NCBI RefSeq assembly: GCF_013343235.1
Contig: NZ_CP040094.1
Location: 6,753,001-6,817,000 of the forward strand
Source of the DNA: Nostoc sp. TCL240-02
GTDB taxonomy: Bacteria; Cyanobacteriota; Cyanobacteriia; Cyanobacteriales; Nostocaceae
Length of the DNA stretch: 64,000 nt
Direction of reading: 5' to 3'
The notes under the pieces were generated by a model, which was not told the origin of the DNA, made no database searches, and saw only the letters and a program-made list of their open reading frames with translations. How positions within the stretch are numbered: the first letter of the stretch is position 1; every line of letters begins with the position of its first letter. This document shows, one piece after another, positions 8,383 through 16,298 of this stretch. The translations under genes and the position numbers were made by a program.

Positions 8383-8868
8383 ATGTTAACTAAATACACA
8401 GAATATCTCATACATCAACAATGGATGAATTGTGCCCTAAAATTAGCAAAAGCAGCCGGTGATGCGGGTGAAGTTCCTGTAGGTGCTGTTATCATTGATT
8501 CAACAGGCAAATTGCTGGCACAAGGAGAAAACAGAAAAGAACGCGACAAAGACCCTACCGCCCATGCGGAAATTCTCGCTCTCAAAACAGCTGCAACAAC
8601 TTTACAAAATTGGCATCTTAATCAATGTACCCTCTACGTAACTCTTGAACCGTGTCCAATGTGTGCAGGTGCTATTTTGCAAGCGCGTGTCGGACAACTT
8701 GTATATGGAGTAGACGATACAAAAACTGGCGCAATACGTACAGTTATTAACATACCCGATAGTGCTGCTTCTAATCACCGTCTCCAAGTCATTGGAGGCA
8801 TTCTAGAGTCAGCTTGTCGTCAACAATTACAGGCTTGGTTTGCTACTAGGCGGCGTAAGGTAAACTAA
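8383..8868 (+). CDS. tadA: tRNA-specific adenosine deaminase
   Basis: This 161-residue zinc enzyme converts adenosine 34 to inosine in the anticodon of tRNA-Arg(ACG), which allows reading of CGN codons. The zinc and catalytic motifs are H61-A-E63 and P90-C91-xx-C94 (EPCPMCAGAI). The substrate segment GEVPVGAVI is at 29-37. The N-terminus carries ten extra residues before HQQWMNCALKLA, so a later start is possible, but the ATG at 8383 is the first in frame. It stands alone between repeat-rich gaps. Confidence 0.95.
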   Translation: MLTKYTEYLIHQQWMNCALKLAKAAGDAGEVPVGAVIIDSTGKLLAQGENRKERDKDPTAHAEILALKTAATTLQNWHLNQCTLYVTLEPCPMCAGAILQARVGQLVYGVDDTKTGAIRTVINIPDSAASNHRLQVIGGILESACRQQLQAWFATRRRKVN

Positions 8869-8989
8869 CGGACAGAGGTAAAACTGTCCATCTAGTACGA
8901 CACAAGTCACGCAAGAGAATCTACGGTGTAACTAATCAGGTAATCAGGCTTTTCGTTAAATTTTTACCCGTCAATCAGCTGCATCCGTC

Positions 8990-9748
8990 ATGATGGAATT
9001 TTACTCTTCATCCGATCCCTGCCAGCGCCCACCAGCAAATCATCAGTTAGCTGGTACTACCTCAAGGGTTTCTCCTTGGTTAAGTCCTCTGGCATATTTA
9101 TTAGGCCGTCACTGCCTACTACCATTATTCTTTGGGCAAATTAGAATAACCGGACAAAAAAATATCCCTACAACTGGGCCTATTATCCTCGCGCCTACTC
9201 ATCGGGCGCGTTGGGATGCATTACTTGTACCCTACGCGACTGCTGATTGTCGCAGAGAACAAGACCTGCGGTTTATGGTGACAATTGACGAATGCCAAGG
9301 TTTACAAGGCTGGTTTGTCAAACGTTTGGGGGGGTTTCCTGTAAATTCTAAGCATCCGTCAATCCGCACACTGCGACATGGAGTTGAGCTACTTCAGCAG
9401 AAAAAAACCCTGGTCATCTTTCCAGAAGGTAATATTTTTCGTGATGGTCAAGTTCACCAGTTGAAGCCGGGAATTGCTCGTCTTGCTTTGAGTGCTGAAT
9501 CTAGTCATTCTGGGCTGGGAGTGAAAATTATACCCATAGGTATTAATTACAGCCAACCTTATCCAAATTGGGGTACAGATGTCAGTATTGACATTGGCTC
9601 CCCAATCAGAGTAGCGGATTACATGAGTGGTTGTATAAAACACGATGCCAAAAGCATCACAACTGATTTAGGAAAGGCACTGCAACAATTAAGTCATCAA
9701 GAAACAAAAATTACTAATCACGCATTTGCAGAAATTACTAATTCTTGA
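8990..9748 (+). CDS. 1-acyl-sn-glycerol-3-phosphate acyltransferase family protein
   Basis: This 252-residue PlsC-family enzyme would esterify the sn-2 position of lysophosphatidic acid or a related acceptor at the membrane. The catalytic HxxxxD motif is H71-RARW-D76, and the acceptor-phosphate motif FPEG is at 144-147 (VIFPEGNIFRDG). The third family region is GGFPVNS around 114-120. It begins with a double ATG (MMEFYSS). The N-terminal 25 residues are polar and probably cytosolic. Cyanobacteria carry several paralogues, so the exact substrate is not assigned. Confidence 0.88.
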   Translation: MMEFYSSSDPCQRPPANHQLAGTTSRVSPWLSPLAYLLGRHCLLPLFFGQIRITGQKNIPTTGPIILAPTHRARWDALLVPYATADCRREQDLRFMVTIDECQGLQGWFVKRLGGFPVNSKHPSIRTLRHGVELLQQKKTLVIFPEGNIFRDGQVHQLKPGIARLALSAESSHSGLGVKIIPIGINYSQPYPNWGTDVSIDIGSPIRVADYMSGCIKHDAKSITTDLGKALQQLSHQETKITNHAFAEITNS

Positions 9749-10301
9749 TATTGTCAAAAGGCAAAAGTTCCAATACTCCCTCTTAACGACTGACCGTGCA
9801 TGATTAAGAAACTGCACGTTTTCAATGTTTGACACTAATTGCTAACTAGCTATATCCATCCTGAATTAAGTCACTAAAGATTTAATGCTATTTTGCAAGC
9901 TTTGAGGATGTATACATATATAGATTACTCCCTATTGACAGGATATTTAGCCAAATTGGCATTTTTTTGAGTAAATAGCTAATAATTGTCTGCAAACTAC
10001 TGAATTGCTTTAAAAGAAACATTTTTGCTACTTCAGTTAGATAGTTACAAGGTGGTTGCGAGTAAACCGATGATTGGAAAATCAGAGTAATTAACGTGTT
10101 AACCCAGCCCACCGTAGTATCGCTCATCACGAAGATTTAAGTTAGTTACTATACAAGGGCAATGGGAACTCTATTAAAGCGATTTTCAGTCCTAAATCAG
10201 AGATACTTAGGATGTAACTTTACTTTGTCCAAAACCAAAACAGAGTTAAGATACCCGAAGTTTCCATAACTTTTTATATAGTTGTCGCACTAATTGATCC
10301 C
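9749..10301. other. gene-free AT-rich gap
   Basis: I find no supported gene in these 553 bases. A short imperfect inverted repeat (ccgtgca / tgcacgt) lies near 9796-9820. A reverse-strand open frame at 9888-10130 has no ribosome binding site or family-like sequence. Confidence 0.5.
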
Positions 10302-10910
10302 ATGAACACTGCTGCCGCTGTTACCTTGATGCACCGTACCCTTTTATCAGTCATAGCAGTCCTCAGCCTGCTATCACCTGTGAATGCTCAGGTATCACAG
10401 TCACCAGGCACTACCAGCCAACCACAACCCATTGACCCCAACGATCCTAATAATCTGCGCCCCATAACCCAAAGTAACAGCCTTTTGAGCATTGAAGGTG
10501 GCGATCGCTTAGTAAAAGATGCAGAACAAGCTGTTTCTGCTCAAAACTACACCTTAGCCGCTAAAAAGCTACAAGAAGCACGTCAGGTTTATAATCAGCT
10601 ATCTAATTTTTATCAAGAGTTAAATTCTAGCTTTTCGGGAATTGACAATAGAGTTTCTGATTCTCAGCGTCAAAAAGCTCTATTAACAGCCCAAAAGCGG
10701 GATGAAGCCACCTTTCAGCTAGCATTGGTACATCGCGCACAAAATCAGCCGGAATTAGCTGTGCCGTTGTTGGTTCAAATAATTAAGAGTCAAAACCCGA
10801 CACGAGATTTAGGCAAGAAAGCCTATAAACAGTTGTTTGAGTTGGGTTTTGTAGATTCTCCCTATCCCAGAGAAGGTGGTACTTCATCTTCCTCATCCCC
10901 AAAAAAATAA
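10302..10910 (+). CDS. secreted helical hypothetical protein
   Basis: This 202-residue protein has a signal peptide (TLLSVIAVLSLLSPVNA, cleavage likely after NAQ near residue 30) and would be exported to the periplasm. The mature part begins with a Pro/Asn/Gln-rich linker and continues as helices (VKDAEQAVSAQNYTLAAKKLQEARQVYNQLSNFY, then DEATFQLALVHRAQNQPELAVPLLVQII) that look like a short TPR-type repeat pair. The C-terminus is a Ser/Lys tail. An ATG nine codons downstream is an alternative start. I do not recognise a named family. Confidence 0.8.
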   Translation: MNTAAAVTLMHRTLLSVIAVLSLLSPVNAQVSQSPGTTSQPQPIDPNDPNNLRPITQSNSLLSIEGGDRLVKDAEQAVSAQNYTLAAKKLQEARQVYNQLSNFYQELNSSFSGIDNRVSDSQRQKALLTAQKRDEATFQLALVHRAQNQPELAVPLLVQIIKSQNPTRDLGKKAYKQLFELGFVDSPYPREGGTSSSSSPKK

Positions 10911-11138
10911 ATTAAATTTTTGTTGCCTCTTTTTCCCATCTCCTTTATCCCCCTAACCAGTCGCTTGGGAACTCCCCAGTGCTAGGATAGAGCTATCCGC
11001 CATTGCCAAAACCTGAGCGTTCTTAAAAATACACCTCAGAGGCGGGTTTATCTACAGCCTTGCCAAAACCTGAAATTGGCACAGGCATTTACTCCATATC
11101 TGTTAATAATAGAAAAGTAAGTTTTTTCAGGAATTGCG
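10911..11138. repeat. gap with a duplicated 14-mer
   Basis: TTGCCAAAACCTGA occurs at 11003-11016 and again at 11060-11073, 57 bases apart, just upstream of bolA. Between them is a gaggcgggtttatctacag stretch resembling the repeat found after grxC and pheA. Confidence 0.5.
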
Positions 11139-11396
11139 ATGATTAGTCCGCAGCAGGTTGAGGCAATGATCAAGGCGGAACTGCCAGACGCACAGGTTCA
11201 GGTGCAAGACTTGACTGGTGGCGGTGACCACTATCAAGTGACAGTAGTTTCATCGCACTTTGCAGGTAAAGGACTAGTGCAACAGCACCAGTTAGTTTAT
11301 GGTGCGTTGGGTCAAGCTATGTCAACTGAAGCGATTCATGCCTTGGCGGTAAAAACATACACTCCCGAAGCTTGGCAAGCTACAGCAAGTTCCTAA
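11139..11396 (+). CDS. bolA: BolA-family protein
   Basis: This 85-residue protein has the BolA fold pattern: helix [15 protein letters not shown], strand [23 protein letters not shown], then [21 protein letters not shown] and a terminal helix. The conserved H in GGDHYQV and the H in VQQHQLVY are positions used for cluster binding with monothiol glutaredoxins in this family. The monothiol glutaredoxin gene follows 121 bases downstream on the same strand, the classic BolA-Grx4 partnership in iron-sulfur or iron signalling. A repeat begins two bases after the stop. Confidence 0.92.
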   Translation: MISPQQVEAMIKAELPDAQVQVQDLTGGGDHYQVTVVSSHFAGKGLVQQHQLVYGALGQAMSTEAIHALAVKTYTPEAWQATASS

Positions 11397-11397
11397 A

Positions 11398-11456
11398 AGA
11401 CGCGATGAATTGCGTCTGTACAGGAGTTAAGAGTAGAGACGCGATGAATCGCGTCT
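11398..11456. repeat. two palindromic AGACGCGAT repeats between bolA and grxD
   Basis: AGACGCGATGAATTGCGTCT at 11398-11417 and AGACGCGATGAATCGCGTCT at 11437-11456 are near-perfect palindromes separated by caggagttaagag. A third copy with the same flanking caggagt-gag sequence lies at the end of gmk (60188-60207). They belong to one dispersed family. Confidence 0.8.
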
Positions 11457-11517
11457 GTTAAAAATTTTTAACTCCTCACTCATCATCGTTGAATGCAACA
11501 TAGGAAACACAAGTACC

Positions 11518-11841
11518 ATGACACCAGAACTCAAAGATAAAATTGATAACTTGCTACAACAGAACAAAATTCTAGTTTTCATGAAGGGAAACAAGTTAAT
11601 GCCCCAATGTGGTTTCTCCAACAACGTTGTGCAGATTCTCAATACCTTGGGAGTTCCCTTCGAGACGGTTGATGTTCTCTCAGACTCTGAAATCCGTCAA
11701 GGAATTAAAGAATACTCTAACTGGCCAACAATTCCCCAAGTGTATATCAATGGTGAATTTGTTGGCGGTTCTGATATCTTGATTGAACTGTACCAAAAAG
11801 GTGAATTGCAGCAAAAGGTAGAAGTAGCACTAGCTTCCTAA
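11518..11841 (+). CDS. grxD: monothiol glutaredoxin (Grx4/CGFS type)
   Basis: This 107-residue CGFS glutaredoxin binds a [2Fe-2S] cluster with glutathione and hands it to partners such as BolA. The active site C31-GFS34 follows the basic loop MKGNKLMPQ. The cis-proline TIPQVYINGEFVGGSDIL and the GGSD glutathione loop are intact. BolA lies directly upstream, so the pair is likely a functional unit in iron-sulfur trafficking in the cytosol. A strong terminator follows 75 bases after the stop. Confidence 0.95.
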   Translation: MTPELKDKIDNLLQQNKILVFMKGNKLMPQCGFSNNVVQILNTLGVPFETVDVLSDSEIRQGIKEYSNWPTIPQVYINGEFVGGSDILIELYQKGELQQKVEVALAS

Positions 11842-11916
11842 TGTTTCTCTAAGCAAACTAGAGGGAATGCGCTCAATTTACGCTTCTTTATCAAGGCAAT
11901 GTGCCATTTTTAATTT

Positions 11917-11961
11917 CCTTGAAAGGAGAGACACTATTTATCTCCCCTTTCAAGGTTTTTT
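11917..11961 (+). terminator. Rho-independent terminator after grxD
   Basis: Arms CCTTGAAAGGAGAGA (11917-11931) and TCTCCCCTTTCAAGG (11941-11955) pair with one mismatch around a nine-base loop and are followed directly by six T at 11956-11961. Confidence 0.85.
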
Positions 11962-11979
11962 AATAAATTTTAGCCAATA

Positions 11980-12024
11980 ATCCCCTCAGTCGTATTGGCA
12001 AAACCAATATAGGGCTGAGGGGAT
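11980..12024. other. second stem-loop after grxD
   Basis: ATCCCCTCAG (11980-11989) pairs with CTGAGGGGAT (12015-12024), and the inner ATTGG/CCAAT segments around 11994-12007 extend the stem. It lies 18 bases after the first terminator and before the convergent gene at 12148. It could be a backup terminator or a dispersed palindrome. Confidence 0.6.
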
Positions 12025-12147
12025 GCGTTTAATCAATACAATATCTCCAAAATCTCACACCACGGCAACCCGTTGACCAATACAGATAATATGCTATGAT
12101 TATCTGCGGTAATTAACGGTTACTATCAATAACCAAGTAAATGGTAC

Positions 12148-12396
12148 TTAGTAGTAATCTGGTTGTGGCTGTGGTTGCGGCACTGCAAAGTTTGACCCAT
12201 CGTACAAGTAGCGGCTGGCTTCCTCTTCTAGACGATGAATCAGATAAGGTTCAATAACATTGCTATGTCGCAGTGCGGCTAGATATCCATCCAAATACAT
12301 CCGCATATCATCCGTGCGATAACCGCGATTCCATAACTCGACGAAGGCGTCGGTGAGTCTTTGGTAATAGCGGATGGTTTGTGTGTCTTGGAGCAT
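12148..12396 (-). CDS. conserved small cyanobacterial protein (probably DUF6761)
   Basis: This 82-residue protein (MLQDTQTIRYYQRLTDAFVE) is helical, with the compact pattern YLDGYLAALRHSNVIEPYLIHRLEEEASRYLYDG and a low-complexity PQPQPQP tail. I recognise it as a strongly conserved cyanobacterial family, probably DUF6761, with no known function. It is monocistronic, convergent with grxD and separated from it by two stem-loops. Conservation of length and sequence in the phylum suggests a housekeeping role, but nothing in the sequence shows which. Confidence 0.75.
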   Translation of the reverse strand: MLQDTQTIRYYQRLTDAFVELWNRGYRTDDMRMYLDGYLAALRHSNVIEPYLIHRLEEEASRYLYDGSNFAVPQPQPQPDYY

Positions 12397-12974
12397 AACT
12401 GCTGTATTAATCTCTTTGGAATGAGAATTGTAAATGATTCACGCTCAAATGTGAAGTGTAATTTCACTTTGGCATTAATTTAAAGTCAACACATCTACTT
12501 TGGGTACTACCCCTAGCAGCTACAAGCTACTTTAATCCTATTCCAGAAAACATCGATTCTAGTTATCTGCTCAGTTATTTGTCTGATTTTCATATTCAAT
12601 CGCCCAATTGTATTGGTGTTATATTCCTGGATGAGGGCAGTAATTTGGCGGAGAAATCTACTTTTATCATCAGGTTGAAAAGCTGTTGTATTAACGTTTG
12701 GCTGATTGGTTATAGATATTCCCACATTACACCCATTAAAAGCAGAATGTTAAGCTACAAGAATTTTTGATACGTCTAACAACACTGCTGAGAAATTTAA
12801 TAAAAATTTAATAATATTTCTAATCCCCTATCGGCAAGGCATAAATTAAAGATATTGCCACGTTTTTTATGAGGAAATGTAAAGCTAATAGCGGTTGAAG
12901 TAACAAAGGCTACAAAACCTTAGAGATGGGCTTGTTACTTTGAAAGTCATCAGACGCTAAGGGGTCTTGCCGCC
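12397..12974. other. gap upstream of the response regulator
   Basis: This 578-base AT-rich gap holds the promoters of the two divergent genes. A reverse-strand open frame at 12513-12725 (70 residues, GTG start) is present, but without a convincing ribosome binding site or family resemblance. No repeat stands out. Confidence 0.45.
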
Positions 12975-13748
12975 GTGGGTTCGGTTTGTATAGAAATCAT
13001 TGAGGGGAATCCCCATCTGAGGTCGTTGTTGGGTTGGCACTTGCAACAGCTGGAATACCGTGTGCATCAAGCTGCCAGTATTTATCAAGCAAGGGAAGTA
13101 TTTTTAAGCCATCAACCAACACTGGTAGTATTAGATGCAGACTTGCCTGATGGCGATGGCATTGAGTTTTGTCGTTGGTTGCATCGTCAGCAGCAGCCTC
13201 TAATCTTAATGCTATCTGCTCGTAATAGTGAAGGTGATATCGTCGCAGGTTTAAAGGCGGGTGCAGATGATTACCTGAGTAAACCTTTTGGGATGCAAGA
13301 GTTTTTGGCACGGGTAGAGGCGCTGATTCGTCGGAAACGCACACCTACTGCACCAGCTTATTTGGATTATGGCACTTTGCAAATCGATTTAGTTCAGCGC
13401 CGTGTCCGCTTTCAGGGGGAGTTTATCGACTTAACGCCCCAAGAATTCAGTTTGCTATACGTTTTGGCACAAGCTGGGGGAGTACCTCTGAGTAGGTCAG
13501 AATTGCTGCGTCGTGCTTGGCCTGATGCTATCGATAACCCTCGTACCATTGATACTCACGTTTTATCGCTGCGGAAAAAGGTGGAACTTGACCCTCGCCA
13601 ACCGAATTTGATTCAAACTATCCGCAATGTAGGATACCGTTTTAACATGGAAATTTTGAATACCAATATTTCACAATCACAAACAACAAAGTTGGCTAGA
13701 GAAAGATTTAATAATCAACGTTCAACACTTACTAGTAGTCAAGTGTAG
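12975..13748 (+). CDS. OmpR/PhoB-type response regulator with atypical receiver
   Basis: This 257-residue protein has a receiver domain (1-120) and a winged-helix DNA-binding domain (about 128-228: LQIDLVQRRVRF, DLTPQEFSLLYVLAQ, TIDTHVLSLRKKVE, TIRNVGYRF). The phosphoacceptor is D54 (VVLDADLPDGDG) and the conserved lysine is K103 (DYLSKPF). The acidic pocket, normally two neighbouring acids after the first strand, reads E10-G11-N12, so one metal ligand is replaced by glycine. A Gln/Ser-rich tail follows residue 230. The start is GTG. No histidine kinase gene is adjacent. It may work as an orphan regulator with altered or no phosphorylation. Confidence 0.9.
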   Translation: MGSVCIEIIEGNPHLRSLLGWHLQQLEYRVHQAASIYQAREVFLSHQPTLVVLDADLPDGDGIEFCRWLHRQQQPLILMLSARNSEGDIVAGLKAGADDYLSKPFGMQEFLARVEALIRRKRTPTAPAYLDYGTLQIDLVQRRVRFQGEFIDLTPQEFSLLYVLAQAGGVPLSRSELLRRAWPDAIDNPRTIDTHVLSLRKKVELDPRQPNLIQTIRNVGYRFNMEILNTNISQSQTTKLARERFNNQRSTLTSSQV

Positions 13749-13750
13749 AT

Positions 13751-13783
13751 TGGGAATTGGGCATTGGAAATTGGGAATTGAGA
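13751..13783. repeat. tandem heptamer array (TTGGGAA/TTGGGCA)
   Basis: About four degenerate 7-base units (ttgggaa, ttgggca, ttggaaa, ttgggaa) follow the response regulator stop. It is the reverse-oriented form of the array at 721-760. Confidence 0.7.
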
Positions 13784-13830
13784 AAGTAAGATAACGACTC
13801 TTAACTCCTTTCTCGTAACCAATTCAAAAT

Positions 13831-14598
13831 TTAAAATCCAAAATTGTCTTGAGCTTCTGCTTGAATTAAGCTTTCTCGTAATTCAAGCCAGTCTATCTCA
13901 GAGACTGTTTGATTTGCGGATAAACGGCCTTGTTCTAGGTGTAATAATCGAGTACAAAACATTTGGGCAAGTTCCAGTTGGTGATTTACCATCAGAATCG
14001 TGGTTTGATGAGTCTGACTCAACTGGGTTAATACTTGCATTAGATGAGAAGCAGTACCAGCATCAAGGGCAGAGGTTGGCTCGTCTAATAATAATATTTT
14101 AGGCTGGATGAGTAAGGCACGAGCGATCGCTACTAATTGTCGTTGTCCCACAGAAAGTTGTACCTCAGTTCGCCCTAACCATTCATTGGGAATATGCAGT
14201 TGTTCTGTCCAGTAACTGATTCGTTCCTGAATTGTCTCTTTAGGCAAGCCACGCAAAACTAAAGGATAAGCCAAGGCTTGCTGAACTGTCATCCCTAACA
14301 GCTTTGACTCTTGCAATACAAGTACAACCATCTGGCGTAGCTGGATGACAGGAATTTGGCGATATTCTTGATTTTCTAGATAGATTTTGCCACTGCTGGG
14401 TTCAATTAGGCGGTTGATGAGGCGTAATAACGAAGTTTTACCAGCACCTACTGGCCCTACAATGGCAATGCGTTCGCTTTGAAATACCTCTAAGTCAATA
14501 TCTCGCAATATGGGGTATCCCTGCTGATTGCCTGGATGTTGGGTTTTCAGCTTTGTAAACAGATTAACTTTCTCTAGCCTGAGTATTACCTTATTCAA
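13831..14598 (-). CDS. ABC transporter ATP-binding protein (cytosolic ATPase)
   Basis: This ATPase of about 255 residues has Walker A GPVGAGKT at 48-55 (from the chosen start), a signature reading LSVGQRQLVAIARALL instead of LSGGQ, and Walker B ILLLDEPTSALDAGT. The H-loop is MVNHQLEL. The first in-frame start at 14655 lies inside a heptamer repeat, so I prefer the TTG at 14598, just before the first beta strand (VILRLEKVNLF); neither has a good ribosome binding site. Two membrane protein genes follow upstream on the same strand (14686-15252, 15333-15791), but neither is an ABC permease. The transported substrate is unknown. Confidence 0.8.
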   Translation of the reverse strand: MNKVILRLEKVNLFTKLKTQHPGNQQGYPILRDIDLEVFQSERIAIVGPVGAGKTSLLRLINRLIEPSSGKIYLENQEYRQIPVIQLRQMVVLVLQESKLLGMTVQQALAYPLVLRGLPKETIQERISYWTEQLHIPNEWLGRTEVQLSVGQRQLVAIARALLIQPKILLLDEPTSALDAGTASHLMQVLTQLSQTHQTTILMVNHQLELAQMFCTRLLHLEQGRLSANQTVSEIDWLELRESLIQAEAQDNFGF

Positions 14599-14646
14599 GG
14601 GGAGTGAGGAGATGAGGGAAATGATGGAGATGCGGGAGAAATAGAC

Positions 14647-14682
14647 AATGCCCAATGTTCAATGCCCTATGCCCCATGCTCA
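14647..14682. repeat. tandem heptamer array (CCCAATG/CCCTATG)
   Basis: Degenerate 7-base units caatgcc, caatgtt, caatgcc, ctatgcc, ccatgct run between the ABC ATPase gene and the upstream membrane protein gene. Confidence 0.7.
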
Positions 14683-14685
14683 ATT

Positions 14686-15252
14686 TTAAGTTAATTGTGC
14701 AGTAGTTAAAGCTGTAGCGATCGCCCAGCCATCGACTAATAGTAGTAGCAGTGTGAATACTAGTAAAATCAGGTACATCCACGGCTGTGCTAAAGGGCGA
14801 ACATCTGTAGTATCAATACCCGTCTTTGCTTGGACAATCTGCACGAAACGGGCAAATCCAGATACACGCATTGGTAGTAAATAAGCTTTCCCATCTTGGC
14901 TGAGGAAGTAATAAACTAAGCCTCCTTGACCAGTGGTGCGGGGTTTTAACTCTTTTACCTCTGACCAAGGTAAAAACCAGCCTTTACGGAAAAAACGAGG
15001 AACCCAGGTGGGGTAAGTAACCTGAATTCCCTGGTCATCTACCATTACTTGTTCAGTCAATACTGCATACAAGGCAACTAAGCCGATGCCAATCCCTATC
15101 CACAATAATATTGGAGGTACGGGTGCGGCTGTTACCTGCGATAAAAAGGGTAATGGGACTGTGAGTGCTACGTATAAACTCAACAACGTTATCCGAATCA
15201 AAGGAGACAAACGAAAGACAGAAGCTAAGATATTGGCTGAATTTGCTGTCAC
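14686..15252 (-). CDS. membrane protein with PH-like cytosolic domain
   Basis: This 188-residue protein has two N-terminal membrane segments (LIRITLLSLYVALTVPLPFL and ILLWIGIGIGLVALYAVL), a soluble core rich in beta strands (VMVDDQGIQVTY, GWFLPWSEVKELKPR, GLVYYFLSQDGKAYLLPMRV) that resembles bacterial PH-type domains, and a C-terminal membrane helix (MYLILLVFTLLLLLVDGWAIATAL). The start is GTG. I do not recognise a characterised member. It lies in a same-strand run with an ABC ATPase and a DUF4079 protein, which may act together at the membrane, but this is inference. Confidence 0.75.
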   Translation of the reverse strand: MTANSANILASVFRLSPLIRITLLSLYVALTVPLPFLSQVTAAPVPPILLWIGIGIGLVALYAVLTEQVMVDDQGIQVTYPTWVPRFFRKGWFLPWSEVKELKPRTTGQGGLVYYFLSQDGKAYLLPMRVSGFARFVQIVQAKTGIDTTDVRPLAQPWMYLILLVFTLLLLLVDGWAIATALTTAQLT

Positions 15253-15332
15253 GGCTTAATTACAATGCTTTTCTTCATTGTAGGGTAGGTCTATGTTTTA
15301 GCTGGACTGTTAAATTCGTAATTCGTAATTTT

Positions 15333-15791
15333 TTAGGGTAAATACTTCTGTACTACAATCCAACCAGTAAGGGACACCCAGGCAAATCCTACAAATAAAA
15401 TAATATTTACGCCGATGTGTAAGGGTCTAGCCCAAGGTCGTCTAGCACTAATTTGCGTGGCACTGAAAACAGACAGTAAAACTAATGCTACCACTATCAA
15501 TCCAGATGCCAAGTGTGACGAGTGACCTAAAGAACCAAAGTGCCCTAAAGTGCCAACAATCCCGATCGCTAGCAATAGTAGTACTAAACTTACCATGCTG
15601 ATGCCCATTAAATAGTGGAGCGATCGCACCTCTCTATTTCCGCCCAGAAATGGCGTAAAAGGAAATTGTTGCGAAGTTCTCGCCCGAAACATCCAAACGC
15701 CGGTGATTGCTAACATCAGATATGCCAGCAGGGACAACCCCATCGACCAGGCCGCTATTTTCCACAACCAAAGAAATGAAGGCAGATTCAT
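15333..15791 (-). CDS. DUF4079 membrane protein
   Basis: This 152-residue protein has four membrane helices (LWLWKIAAWSMGLSLLAYLML, LHYLMGISMVSLVLLLLAIGIVG, SHLASGLIVVALVLLSVFSA, LHIGVNIILFVGFAWVSLTGWIVV), with histidines in LHYLMG, LGHS, SSHLASG and LHIGVN. The arrangement matches DUF4079, a family related to cytochrome b561-like four-helix proteins of photosynthetic organisms. The start is taken at ATG 15791 (MNLPSFLWLW); the upstream in-frame extension overlaps a heptamer repeat. Role in electron transfer is possible but not shown. Confidence 0.82.
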   Translation of the reverse strand: MNLPSFLWLWKIAAWSMGLSLLAYLMLAITGVWMFRARTSQQFPFTPFLGGNREVRSLHYLMGISMVSLVLLLLAIGIVGTLGHFGSLGHSSHLASGLIVVALVLLSVFSATQISARRPWARPLHIGVNIILFVGFAWVSLTGWIVVQKYLP

Positions 15792-15827
15792 AAGAATGAT
15801 TGTAGATGAGAGTAGGGAGATGAGGAA

Positions 15828-15854
15828 CAATGCCAATGACCAATGACCAATAAA
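15828..15854. repeat. tandem CCAATGA array
   Basis: Three 7-base units (ccaatga, ccaatga, ccaataa) lie upstream of the DUF4079 gene, the same unit as at 21727-21755 and near 63107. Confidence 0.7.
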
Positions 15855-15902
15855 AAAGGCTGCCGAATTCAGCAACCCTTAAATTTAGCTAAATTTTTTT
15901 TA

Positions 15903-16298
15903 TCAATCAACAGATGCTAAACTAACCATTTGTAAAGGTTTTGTACTATCTCCGGTTTTTGTATTAATTTGCTGCACCAATGATTTGGCATTAATAGGGT
16001 CTTCTCCAGATGATGAGTCTGTATCAAACTCATCTGTATTGGGTTCTTCGAGCATCAGGCGATCACACGGAATCTTATCTGATAAAATTGCACTTGCCAT
16101 CATCCCTGTATGAATCTCCAATTGAGCTTTTCGCGGAGCTTCAAACACCAAACGTTGTCCAGAGAAAACAACTCTTTCAAAGTACCAGTTGGGAATATTG
16201 GAGATACGCGCTACCTGTATTTTGCTCGTGGCATTGATGTAGCAGCAGAGAATTTTTCCCGATTGCTCAGGTGGTAGAGGATCTAATATTTGAGCCAT
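15903..16298 (-). CDS. DUF1830 protein
   Basis: This 131-residue protein contains the DUF1830 core at 14-82 (KILCCYINATSKIQVARISNIPNWYFERVVFSGQRLVFEA, then AQLEIHTGMMASAILSDKIPCDRL), a family restricted to cyanobacteria. The C-terminal 50 residues are acidic and Ser/Thr-rich and look disordered. No function is known. It follows the DUF4079 and ABC ATPase run on the same strand after a 112-base gap, with a repeat between. Confidence 0.88.
   Translation of the reverse strand: MAQILDPLPPEQSGKILCCYINATSKIQVARISNIPNWYFERVVFSGQRLVFEAPRKAQLEIHTGMMASAILSDKIPCDRLMLEEPNTDEFDTDSSSGEDPINAKSLVQQINTKTGDSTKPLQMVSLASVD

Noticed and set aside
9888..10130. Reverse-strand open frame of 80 codons in the gap after the acyltransferase gene
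   Set aside because: No ribosome binding site, irregular hydrophobic content and no family-like pattern; the gap is AT-rich and open frames of this length are expected by chance.
12513..12725. Reverse-strand open frame of 70 codons upstream of the response regulator
   Set aside because: It starts with GTG without a usable ribosome binding site and resembles no family; an equally long frame exists on the opposite strand in the same place.
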